IMG/VR virus record: IMGVR_UViG_3300010296_002331 | Location: 1 to 34,123 of that record | Source of the DNA: a virus | Strand: one strand, 5' to 3' | Length of the DNA: 34,123 nucleotides | In this document: positions 6,208 through 15,200 of the stretch, in pieces | Layout of the letters: each line of letters starts with the position of its first letter | Position numbering within the stretch: position 1 is the first letter of the stretch | Made by a program: the position numbers and the translations under genes | Notes under the pieces: model-generated | The model's database searches: none | Seen by the model: only the letters and a program-made list of their open reading frames with translations | Told to the model about the DNA's origin: nothing

Positions 6208-6782
6208 TACGGAGTGCTAAACGTACCTAAGTATCTACCAAATATTATTGAACCACCGTCATAAGTCCAAAATTCTGCAATTACTGGATTAGTTGAAGAT
6301 GTTACATTAAATGTTGATGGCCAATTTGCATCGAATTTAAAACCAGTTGATGCACCTAGCCATGTAATAGTTCTGTCAGTTCCGTCAGCAACTAGCTCAA
6401 CAAAAATTCTAGTAAATTTACCACTAGCATCAATTGTAGGGAAACCAGTTAAAGTAAAGGTTACGTTAGTACCTTCTACTTTAAACCTTTGATAATGTCC
6501 AAATTCATAATCTATAGTAGCATTTGGTAGAGTAATAGTTTCTTGATCCTTTACGGTTTCGGTGTATTGATCAAGCTCTGGCTTTATTAATTTTTTTCCT
6601 AAAAAGTTATTATCTTTATTAGTAAATGCTGAATTATCTTGTAAGTTAGTTACTTCAGTATTAGCAGATGCAAGACTGCTTTTGATAATTGCAAAATTAT
6701 CTCTAAAACCCTGAGAATCATTGTCCTGTCCTGCAACAGGAAAATCTGCATCTATTGTTGTACTTATAATATTACTAGCCAT
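6207..6782 (-). CDS. Virion fibre/structural protein, 191 aa
   Basis: A beta-rich structural protein. The N-terminus (DADFPVAGQDNDSQGFRDNFAIIK) is a degenerate copy of the module shared by the other fibre genes here (ND-G-G-RxxFxxxNxNF). A middle section TITLPNATIDYEFGHYQRFKVEG and a C-terminal WTYDGGSIIFGRYLGTF look like a compact beta domain that ends many phage fibre proteins. It has a late promoter at 6802-6809 and an AGAGGA ribosome binding site. It is the last gene of the fibre block, followed by an overlapping 78-aa gene. The role is inferred from module sharing and context. Confidence 0.75.
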   Translation of the reverse strand: MASNIISTTIDADFPVAGQDNDSQGFRDNFAIIKSSLASANTEVTNLQDNSAFTNKDNNFLGKKLIKPELDQYTETVKDQETITLPNATIDYEFGHYQRFKVEGTNVTFTLTGFPTIDASGKFTRIFVELVADGTDRTITWLGASTGFKFDANWPSTFNVTSSTNPVIAEFWTYDGGSIIFGRYLGTFSTP

Positions 6783-6801
6783 TTTTTATCCTCTGTACTG
6801 T

Positions 6802-6809
6802 TATTTATC
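6802..6809 (-). promoter_or_regulatory. T4-like late promoter octamer GATAAATA
   Basis: GATAAATA on the minus strand between the 1104-aa and 191-aa fibre genes, with an AGAGGA ribosome binding site between it and the ATG at 6782. Confidence 0.6.
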
Positions 6810-9800
6810 TAAACATTGAATTGATAATCTGGAAATTTGATATATTGATCTTGAGTCAGTCCAGTTGTTGCATCAATTATATATCTATCTATTTCTAAAT
6901 CTAATTGTTTAAAATCGAATCCTGAATTTAATAAGTTTAAACGTATTTGATTAGATTCGCCTTCTTTACAAAAACATAACGGTATTGCCATAATATAGCC
7001 TAGTTCTGCAACACCGCCTTCTTGTGCTGTGCGCATCCAGAGCGGCAAAAACCCTCTTTCTGTTTGTCCTACTGTGCGTAGCTCTTCTCTCATATTTGTA
7101 ATGTTACTAATATGCTTACCTATATCATTTCCGTCACTTGTTTTTACTCCAGTAGTATCTGCTTTTATTGTATCACCTTTTGGTCTATAAGCAAACGGAG
7201 CACTATCTGTTTCCCTTACTACTTTAACCTCCTGTCCGTCTCTAGTCACTACATCTGTATCACCAGGAAGTAATTTTAAGTCTTGTCCAGCTCTAGTCTC
7301 AAACAATATCTCGTAATCTGTAACAATGGTGTCTCCGATTTGAATAGCAGGAACACCGGTATCAGTTTTAAATTGATCGTCCTTAGTTTCATATTGTATG
7401 CTGTCTACAGTTACTTTGCCAAAATCATTTGCTACAGTAATTCTTTTATTAGTCTTTCCTTCTAAAGGTTCTGCAGGGTCGATAACTTCTACGTATACTA
7501 CTTCATAGATAATGTCATTAGTTCCTTCTAATTTTGCTACAGCAGTTTTTACATCGCCTAGTTTGTATCGGCGTCTTTTATGAAATCTAGCAGATTTAGA
7601 TACATACTCATTTATATTTTTTGTTTCTAATCCTGCATATGCTAAAATTTTAATTTCTTTTTGCAATCCAAATTCTGGGTCGTTAGGTCTATAAATTGCA
7701 CTTGGAGGAAATATAGTACTGTCTGCAATTAAACTATTGTAATCTAATCTTTGTTGCTGTTTAAGCATAGGTTTCATCACTAAGTTACTGTATAACAAAT
7801 CATCTTCGTCTAGAATTGTAATAGTAAATTCTCTTTGTATAGCCGAATACCCAAATCTATCTCTAGCATCAACTGTAAATTTAAATTGTCTGTCTATGCT
7901 AGTCGATCCGCCGTCAAACGAAGCTGTACCAGTATCAAAAATTGTTAAGCCGTCATTATTAATGTCGCCAAACTGTCTTACTTTTCCTACAATTTCTCCA
8001 TCGAACAACAGCTCTAATCCTGGTGGCAATCTTCCAGCAACTTTTGTATATACTAATCTAGCATTTGGAACAGTTGTAGTAGCAGTTACTGAAAGGGTAC
8101 TAATGAAGTTTGCTCTAATATTTCCTAAGTCTGAATCAGTGTTCCAAGTAATAGTGGAATCTACTTCTCCTAAAATATTTACAGTAAATGTTTTGTCTTT
8201 AAATGGTTGAACTACTTCGTCGTCACTATTAACACTTATTTCTTTATCAAAACTATCATTTTCTAGAACTGCCAAGCCAATATTCGTGTCAGAAACAAAT
8301 GCTCTAAATGATCCTTCGTTTAGATCGACTCTATCAATATTATCTCTAACCAAAATAACTTTTATGCTGCTCGCTACACTGTCTGCTGCTACAAATAATT
8401 TTTCAATAATGTTTATTGTAGTATCACTAGTATAAGGTGCTGAAAATTGTATAGTGCTGTCATCTGCTTTTGTTACGTAAATAGGCCCTAATGGTGATGC
8501 AAGAACACGTTGAATTTCGTCAGCAATACTAGGATTTCCTGTAGGTTGATCAGCACCTATTGAACTGTAATCAATTTCTATTTTGCCACCATCTCTGTGT
8601 ATAATTTTCCATTCAACATACGGTACAACTGTATTGATTGTGTTAACTTCTTCATCGGAATGAATTAATTTGCGTCCTTCTAATTCTTTCCTTTGAGCGC
8701 CTGTAATAGATTCTACAAAGAAATAATCATCATTAACTGATACTCCGTCGCTTACTATTAATGGGATTTGGGATTTTAAAACTTGATCTAAAATAATTAC
8801 ATCATAATTTTGATTGCTATCATCAACTGATATTACTCTATAACTAAAATCACCTATACCAATATATCGGCCTATAAGTTCTCTTAAATCATCAACATTA
8901 TCAGCGTTTTCATCAAATATGCCGCCACTGTTTTGTTCTAACTTATAAATTTTAACTTCATTTTTACCAACAAGTACATCTTCATAATATGTACCAACAA
9001 TGTTTACAATGTTTATGTCTGCTGTATATCTTGTTGCTCTAATAGTAAACTTGTATGGAATAGTTACAGCAGGTTGGTAAGGAACCCTGCCTGCAATTTC
9101 TCCAGTATTATTATCTAAAACTAGCCCTGGAGGTAGTTCGCTTACAGTATTGTCATCGTTAAAACTTTCTAAAGTATAAACAATTTTTCCTAATAGAGCT
9201 TCGGTATCTAACACATCTAAAAATAATGTGATGTAATTATTAGCTCTTCTAAATCCTAAGTTTGCTGGAGTTAACCAAATAGGTGTACGAACATACGTAT
9301 TGTCTGCTTTAAAAATACCGTCTGCTCCTGTCATTATTGTGTTATCGGAACGCAAGAAATCATCACCTACAACATAGATTCTAAACTTACGATCTATTAC
9401 AGTTTCGCCATCTGTAGCACTGACAATGAATTGATAAAAACGATTTAATTTGCGAGGCGATCTAGTTGGAATACTAAGATCGTAAAATGTACTATCATAA
9501 TAAAAACTAGCAAAACCATTTGCAGGTAGTATGCCAAAATCAAAAGGATAATTTGAAAATCCGTTAGTGTCATAATATCCAGAACCAGAACTATTATCTA
9601 ACGATAGTAAAGGTTCTGTAATACCAACAATTCTTCCGTCTTCTGTAAGTGATATACCAGGAGGTAGTTCTCCGTTTCCTGGTTTAATAAAGTATTCTAT
9701 TGTTTGTCCGGCTGCTATGTCGCTGTCTATTACTTGTAACTGGTAATCAACAGGAGACGTATCTAATACAAATAGTGTATCATTTGGACCAATAGCTAAT

Positions 9801-10123
9801 AAATCTTCAGGAGTAAGCCATACTGGTGTGTCAGGACCTTCTACAGTAATTCTAAAAGTCCTATCTTCAAAATAAAATTCACCCGAAGAGTCTTCGTTTA
9901 TGCTTGCTCTAATTACAAAAGTAAATACGCTAGTGCGTGTTACTTCAAATGGTGTACCTACAATATTAAAACCTTCAATACGTAAACCTGGAGGTAACTG
10001 TCCGCTAATTCTAGCCAGCGTGGCTTCGTAGGCAGTACTTATAGGAAGAGCAATAGTTGTTGTTGTTCTTTCCTGTATTGTGCCTAATGAAGTTCCTGAA
10101 GGTGCTGACCATAATTGAGCCAT
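6809..10123 (-). CDS. Large fibre/adhesin with He_PIG Ig-like domains, 1104 aa
   Basis: Begins MAQLWSAPSGTSLGTIQERT. At least four putative Ig (He_PIG, cadherin-like) repeats are marked by LPPGLxxxxxGxIxG: near residues 42-57 (LPPGLRIEGFNIVG), 150-168 (LPPGISLTEDGRIVG), 328-345 (LPPGLVLDNNTGEIAG) and 697-713 (LPPGLELLFDGEIVG). Each is followed by a strand of the type FxFxIxAxD. Such repeats form extended stalks in tail-fibre and adhesin proteins of marine T4-like phages. The C-terminal part from about residue 850 is different in character and ends in a mixed domain (FLPLWMRTAQ ... IPLCFCKEGES) that may dock on the baseplate. No catalytic motif is visible. The ribosome binding site is weak, with the upstream gene only four bases away, so coupling is likely. 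Confidence 0.85.
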   Translation of the reverse strand: MAQLWSAPSGTSLGTIQERTTTTIALPISTAYEATLARISGQLPPGLRIEGFNIVGTPFEVTRTSVFTFVIRASINEDSSGEFYFEDRTFRITVEGPDTPVWLTPEDLLAIGPNDTLFVLDTSPVDYQLQVIDSDIAAGQTIEYFIKPGNGELPPGISLTEDGRIVGITEPLLSLDNSSGSGYYDTNGFSNYPFDFGILPANGFASFYYDSTFYDLSIPTRSPRKLNRFYQFIVSATDGETVIDRKFRIYVVGDDFLRSDNTIMTGADGIFKADNTYVRTPIWLTPANLGFRRANNYITLFLDVLDTEALLGKIVYTLESFNDDNTVSELPPGLVLDNNTGEIAGRVPYQPAVTIPYKFTIRATRYTADINIVNIVGTYYEDVLVGKNEVKIYKLEQNSGGIFDENADNVDDLRELIGRYIGIGDFSYRVISVDDSNQNYDVIILDQVLKSQIPLIVSDGVSVNDDYFFVESITGAQRKELEGRKLIHSDEEVNTINTVVPYVEWKIIHRDGGKIEIDYSSIGADQPTGNPSIADEIQRVLASPLGPIYVTKADDSTIQFSAPYTSDTTINIIEKLFVAADSVASSIKVILVRDNIDRVDLNEGSFRAFVSDTNIGLAVLENDSFDKEISVNSDDEVVQPFKDKTFTVNILGEVDSTITWNTDSDLGNIRANFISTLSVTATTTVPNARLVYTKVAGRLPPGLELLFDGEIVGKVRQFGDINNDGLTIFDTGTASFDGGSTSIDRQFKFTVDARDRFGYSAIQREFTITILDEDDLLYSNLVMKPMLKQQQRLDYNSLIADSTIFPPSAIYRPNDPEFGLQKEIKILAYAGLETKNINEYVSKSARFHKRRRYKLGDVKTAVAKLEGTNDIIYEVVYVEVIDPAEPLEGKTNKRITVANDFGKVTVDSIQYETKDDQFKTDTGVPAIQIGDTIVTDYEILFETRAGQDLKLLPGDTDVVTRDGQEVKVVRETDSAPFAYRPKGDTIKADTTGVKTSDGNDIGKHISNITNMREELRTVGQTERGFLPLWMRTAQEGGVAELGYIMAIPLCFCKEGESNQIRLNLLNSGFDFKQLDLEIDRYIIDATTGLTQDQYIKFPDYQFNV

Positions 10124-10127
10124 TATA

Positions 10128-10841
10128 TTATACCAAAGTTCCTAAGTCAAAGGTTTCATCACCAGGTGCTACAAATGTGCCAAGGTCGATATCTGTCTGG
10201 CTGATTAAGTAATCAATCCAGTTGGTTATATTTTCAGTAAATCCACCAAAGTCTATATCATCAAAATATTTAGAAATTAATCTTATATCTTTTCCGTAAA
10301 CTAATCCGTCTAATGGTCCTAAGAAGTTAGTAGAAGTTATGTTGCCGGCATCTATAGTGCCTATGTTAACAAGATTGTTTCCAGCACCTTGTAGTTCTGC
10401 ACTTAATGTAGGATTAGGTTCTGTAACTAGTGGACCTTGACCGTCAATTAACACTTTATTATTCTGGGTGTCGACTCTAGTTGTAACGTAGTTGCCGCCT
10501 TGTATTCTTAATGTATCGCCGTCGCTTAATATAATGCCGCCAGCATCTGCTATAACATTTATAGATTGAAGTCCTCCTAATGCTGTAACAGTTATTCCGT
10601 TTGCACTTGAAGTTAAAGTTATATTGTCGCCTGCAACTATTTTTTTGAATTGTAAGTCATAACCTACCTTTTGAGAAAATAGGCCTTCGCCTGCTTCACC
10701 TAAATTGCTGGCTGTTGTTTGTTCTGGCTGACGTAAGTCTAGCTCTTCAAAGTTACTGTTTACCTTGATAAAGGCTTCTCTTAGATCATCGCCTGTACCG
10801 TCGTTTGCTATAGTACCTATGTTAATTAATGAAACTGCCAT
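10128..10841 (-). CDS. Virion fibre protein with NDGTGD N-terminal module, 237 aa
   Basis: Starts MAVSLINIGTIANDGTGDDL, then REAFIKVNSNFEELD: a clean copy of the module shared with the 105-aa and 2548-aa proteins. The rest is beta-rich and low in charge (ITLTSSANGITVTALGG, ILSDGDTLRIQGG), typical of phage fibre shafts. The C-terminal part (residues 180-237) is acidic and aromatic. It has a GAGGAT ribosome binding site. It lies in an uninterrupted minus-strand series of fibre genes, five to ten bases from each neighbour. A virion role is inferred; there is no sign of an enzyme. Confidence 0.8.
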   Translation of the reverse strand: MAVSLINIGTIANDGTGDDLREAFIKVNSNFEELDLRQPEQTTASNLGEAGEGLFSQKVGYDLQFKKIVAGDNITLTSSANGITVTALGGLQSINVIADAGGIILSDGDTLRIQGGNYVTTRVDTQNNKVLIDGQGPLVTEPNPTLSAELQGAGNNLVNIGTIDAGNITSTNFLGPLDGLVYGKDIRLISKYFDDIDFGGFTENITNWIDYLISQTDIDLGTFVAPGDETFDLGTLV

Positions 10842-10850
10842 TTTTTATCC

Positions 10851-11861
10851 TCATATCAAGTTTACCCAAGAACCGTTTTCATATCCTTGGAACTTATTAT
10901 CTGTTGTATTGTATATAATATCACCGTTAGCCGGAGTCAATTCATTCCTTGCAGTAGTTGTATATGAAGCAGCTCTAAACACAGAATTAAAAGTAACTGT
11001 GCCGCTTGTGCTTGTTAATGTAAGATCATCTTCGGCAGTTAGTGTCATAGTAGTTGCTGAATTAATTTCTGTTGCCCCAACACCAGTTATATTTAAAGTT
11101 TCAACAGTCAAGCTCGCTGCGTCAATTGGTCCTACTATTTTTCCATTTACACCATCTACCAACAGTGTAGAATCGTCAGCAAAAACACTTCCGTTTATGT
11201 CTGTTACACTAACTTCTCCTGCTGCAACACTGCCAGGAATCCATTGATCAAGTCCCGAATTGTAAACTAATGCTTGTCCGTCGGCAGGTTCATATAGCCC
11301 TGAAACTTGTACATCACTTATGTCATCTAATACATTAGGAATATCGAGTGATACTGGTCTAAATTCTTGGCCTGCATTACTCCATACTAGAGCTTGCCCG
11401 TTTGTAGGTATAACCGTATCAATATCAACATCAGCTAATTCACCTATACTTATAGTTGCAAGATTGCTAATATAACCTATATCATTTATTAGTTCGCTTA
11501 CCTGCGTAGGTAGTATAGAAGAAAGACTTATGCTGTTTCCGTTTGTAATACTTAAAGTATTTCCTACTAAACCTAAAGATTGATTATCAGTTTGATTAGT
11601 TAAAAAGCCAACATCATTGTTAAGCTCGCTAAGGTTTGTAGGTATTGTAGGTTTGTTTGATAGATCGTTATAGTTACCACTAAAACTTGCAGTAATACTT
11701 TGTCCTGCAACAGTTAAAGTTGCTACAGAAACGTCACCTGCTGCTGTTATATTCTGGACACCGACAATACTACTTCCAGTAAGATCAAGATTAGTACCAC
11801 TAGGTAATTCTTCAATTTGCTTATCTACGGTGTTAAGTGTTAGTGGAAATCTGTTTGCCAT
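10851..11861 (-). CDS. Virion fibre protein with GSVFADDST module, 336 aa
   Basis: A beta-rich fibre protein. It contains two copies of a tail-fibre repeat (PTNLSELNNDVGFLT near residues 75-89 and PTQVSELINDIGYIS near 118-132), two copies of a DGQALVY/NGQALVWS element with a W/F-P ending (about 154-170 and 194-210), and the module GSVFADDSTLLVDGVNGKI at residues 224-242. The C-terminus TPANGDIIYNTTDNKFQGYENG plus SWVNLI is a common end domain of phage fibres. It has a late promoter at 11886-11893 and a TAGGA ribosome binding site. Function inferred as part of the adsorption apparatus. Confidence 0.82.
   Translation of the reverse strand: MANRFPLTLNTVDKQIEELPSGTNLDLTGSSIVGVQNITAAGDVSVATLTVAGQSITASFSGNYNDLSNKPTIPTNLSELNNDVGFLTNQTDNQSLGLVGNTLSITNGNSISLSSILPTQVSELINDIGYISNLATISIGELADVDIDTVIPTNGQALVWSNAGQEFRPVSLDIPNVLDDISDVQVSGLYEPADGQALVYNSGLDQWIPGSVAAGEVSVTDINGSVFADDSTLLVDGVNGKIVGPIDAASLTVETLNITGVGATEINSATTMTLTAEDDLTLTSTSGTVTFNSVFRAASYTTTARNELTPANGDIIYNTTDNKFQGYENGSWVNLI
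11136..11192 (-). repeat. GSVFADDST module copy 1
   Basis: Encodes GSVFADDSTLLVDGVNGKI. Near-identical peptide segments occur at 11993-12049 (minus) and 26800-26856 (plus) in two other genes, although the DNA differs at many third codon positions. Confidence 0.85.
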
Positions 11862-11885
11862 GCTTTCAAATCCTATTATTATACA

Positions 11886-11893
11886 TATTTATC
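11886..11893 (-). promoter_or_regulatory. T4-like late promoter octamer GATAAATA
   Basis: GATAAATA on the minus strand, between the 105-aa gene and the ATG at 11861, followed by a TAGGA ribosome binding site. Confidence 0.6.
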
Positions 11894-11896
11894 GTA

Positions 11897-12214
11897 TTAC
11901 AAATTTGCTAATGCCCATGCTTTAAAAGCAGCATAATCACCAGCGCCGTCGTTTAGAGCAGTTTTTAAATCCGCTACTTTAACGTATCCAGGAATAACAC
12001 CATTTACAGCATCTACAAGTAATGTGCTGTCATCAGCAAACACACTACCTTTAAGATCGCCGATTACACTAGTTGAAATGCTTCCATCTTCTAAAGCAAC
12101 AAGTCTAGTATTAACGTCTGTAAAATTGTCATTTATTTTTGTAAATGCAGTGCGTAACGGATCGCCGTCGCCTTTATTTGCAGAACTTCCAACATTAATA
12201 GTTGATATCGCCAT
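11897..12214 (-). CDS. Short fibre-family protein made of two modules, 105 aa
   Basis: Almost entirely two shared modules: the N-terminal INVGSSANKGDGDPLRTAF / KINDNF unit (residues 6-31) and GSVFADDSTLLVDAVNGVI (residues 56-74), then a helical tail ending FKAWALANL. The other fibre proteins add long shafts to these modules; this one does not. It could be a linker or a cap that assembles with its larger relatives. It overlaps the end of the 2548-aa gene at 12214 and has a GGGAG ribosome binding site, so it is co-translated with it. Confidence 0.78.
   Translation of the reverse strand: MAISTINVGSSANKGDGDPLRTAFTKINDNFTDVNTRLVALEDGSISTSVIGDLKGSVFADDSTLLVDAVNGVIPGYVKVADLKTALNDGAGDYAAFKAWALANL
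11993..12049 (-). repeat. GSVFADDST module copy 2
   Basis: Encodes GSVFADDSTLLVDAVNGVI in the 105-aa protein; related copies lie at 11136-11192 and 26800-26856. Confidence 0.85.
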
Positions 12215-15200
12215 TATACTCTCCCTACTACAACTTCAATGACGCCACGGCCATCATCGTCTTTGTCTTGCAATGCTTTACCTATTACAGTTCCTACACT
12301 TGGCTGATTATCAACAATAGCGTATCCAGGTATTGAACTTGTAACTAGCAAATCACCTTTGCGAACCTTGCCTAATACTTTACATGGAACTCGACCTTGT
12401 AGTGCTACAGCAACCACGTGATCTCCTTCTAGTTTAGAGTTCATTAAGTGTGCTGGTTCAGTTGATACAATGCCTGCTACTCTACGATCACCTTTAGTGC
12501 TTGTAACTATTACTTCTTCTGTTCCACCAAATACTAAAACTGTACCAGGCTCATACTCTGCGTTTGCTAGATAGTTCTCAGCTAAGTCAGCGTATTGTGC
12601 TGACGTTGCCTTACCTTCAAATAGTGTAGCATATACAGTATTCCAAACATTGCCACTATCACCTAACGTTCTAGTGTTGTTGCCATCTGGAATAATACTG
12701 TTAGTTTCGCCGTTGAAGGTAATAGTATCACTGCTATCACTACCTAATGTAGTATTACCATTTACAGCAAAGTTGCCAGTAATGGTTCCGCCTGCTGTTG
12801 GAAACTTTGTATTAATCTGTGTTTGAATTGCACTTGTAACTCCGCCAACATAATTTAATTCTGTAGCAGTAGCAGTTAATGCAGTACCACCATATGTTAT
12901 ATTTGTAAAGTTACCTGTTACACCAAACACGTCTTGCCAACGCAAAGTACTAGTACCTATGTCATATGTGTTATTTGTATCTGGTACAAGAGCACTGCTA
13001 AATCGTGCGCCAATAGTAATACTATCTGCTGTAGCATCGCCTAGTGTGACGTTACCTTTTAGATTTAAATTATTTGCGTATATAGTATTGTATCGTAAAC
13101 TTGCTGTACCAATATCGTAAATGCCATCTGTGTCAGGCTTCAATCTTTCTTTTTCTACAAGTAAAGGAACAACACTGTCAGTAGTACCATCTTTAACAAA
13201 TATACCTACTTGACCTGCACTTGTAAAACCAGTGTTAGCACCTAAAGCAATACCTGTAGACGCAATAGTCTTTTCGTCATTGTCTTCTATAACTTTAGAA
13301 TAAATCCAATCAACTGCAAGTCTACTTTGATCATTATATGTAGCATTGTTATTTTGATAATAACCTTCAGCAGCGTCTGCGTTACCGATATCTAAACTTC
13401 CTGGCATTTCTATTATCATAGAACTGTCAGTGCCTTGTGCTGTAAATACAGTTGCCTGACCTGGTGTTTTAACATCAAGTCTAGTACCAGTCAAAGAAAG
13501 TATTTCGTAACTATCTGCGCCACCTAACTTTAAGTTATCAACTCTTATGCCGCCGTCGCTTTGTGTTCTAACTAAACTGTCTGCAGCACCAGTTGTAGTA
13601 ATGTCAATAGCACTTATATTGCCTGTTGAACCACTTACATTACCTAGTGCTTTGTTTGTAGCAATTTGTGGCAAGTCAGCAAAGTCGACATCATTTGCTT
13701 TTAGTGTTACCCAACCGTCAGTAACACTAAAGTCATCCGAGTCAAAACTTACTAAGCCTAAATCTGATTGTGAAATTCCACTAGCGTTTGCTCTTGTAGT
13801 AGCAGCATTCATAGCCAGTTTGCTTTGAGCAATAGCCGCTGATGCACTTACATCTGCGTTTTCAATACTGCCTGCTTTGTATGTTAAGGCTAACTCTGCA
13901 TCACTTGTATTTCTTGTAACAGTTATTGCAATTTCGTTATTAGTAGACTCAACACCGTTAGCAAGCTCATCAAACGGTCCGTCTAACACAGTGCCTGTAG
14001 GACCACCTGCTACTGTTAACACATCTCCGTCGGCTACAGAGCCACTAGTTGGAGTGTAAACAATTATAACAACATTGCCTAATATGTCATCTGAACCAAC
14101 TTGTGTATCTACAATAGTTCCTGCGCCACCGCTAGGAGCACCTGTAAAGTTTTGTCCTGCTGCAAAGTTGCCTACGCCACCAATGGTGTCACCGTCTACA
14201 AATACTCTCTTCTTGCCAGTAGTAACAAATAATTGTCCTGCAGTAACGTTAGGCATAGAGCTGTTAGTAACAGCAGTTGTTAGTGTGTTACGCAGTTCTT
14301 CGTAACTGTCTTGATTTGCTAATCGGCCGTCTACATATCCTTTGTTTGCAGCATCTGAATCTGATGTTGGAGTAGATATATTATTGATTTGATTACCGCC
14401 AACGTTCAAGGCGCCTGTCATTGTTTTACTACCGTCTAGAGCAACAACTCCAGGACCAATAATATTACCTACAGTATCACCTACATGGTCAAACCCTAAT
14501 CTTCTGTTTACATATCCTCTTACAGCACTTTGTACAGGTACTGTGTCTGGAGCATTGTTTACCATGCCATCGTCTGTACTAAATTCAGCAACAACAACAC
14601 CACGTTTAAATCCAATACCGTCTAAGTTTGAAAGTGCAATACTTGCACTAAATGTAACTGTACCAGTACCCTGGTCTACAACGAAGAATTTACCAACTCT
14701 AAATATACCATCTTGGTCTGTTGATACAAAGAACACTCTACCTTTACTGCGTTCTTCAGTTTCTTTAGATTGATCCGGAGTCCTTGGAAGACCTAAAAGT
14801 ACGTTAGGATAGTTAGAAGTATTAAATCCACCTGTACCAATATCTAGGAAGTCATGACCTGTAGCACGACAAGTTGAAATGTTAATAGTAATAGTTGCTG
14901 GTGCACCTGCCGGCAAACCCGCTCTTATGGTTACAGTGTTTGTACCTAACACTATACCAGTACCGTCGCCTCCTCTGAGTCCGACGCCCCTAGCTGGTTC
15001 GACTACATCACCGTCTGTAACATCACTTATTGTAATGTAAGCAAATGTTTCGCCGCCGGGTTCAACATAACTGTCAATTTGGTGTAGTTTACCGTTCCAA
15101 CCAAATATCATATCTCCATTGTTAAGTCTATCCTTTTCTGCATCTTCGGTAAGTTTCAATATAGCAATAGATCTATCGCCTTCGGTTGCACCTAGTGTAG

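Noticed and set aside
7896-8210. Plus-strand frame of 104 aa opposite the 1104-aa fibre gene
   Set aside because: Antisense shadow with no start signals; the minus frame carries the He_PIG repeats.
10765-11247. Plus-strand 160-aa frame opposite two fibre genes
   Set aside because: Spans the junction of two well-supported minus-strand genes and has no RBS; low-complexity hydrophobic translation typical of antisense frames.
13547-14773. A run of plus-strand open frames opposite the giant fibre gene (13547-13828, 13877-14059, 14075-14305, 14543-14773)
   Set aside because: Ser/Pro/Val-rich antisense frames caused by the Thr/Gly/Asn-rich coding of the fibre; no ribosome binding sites or promoters, and the opposite strand is clearly coding.
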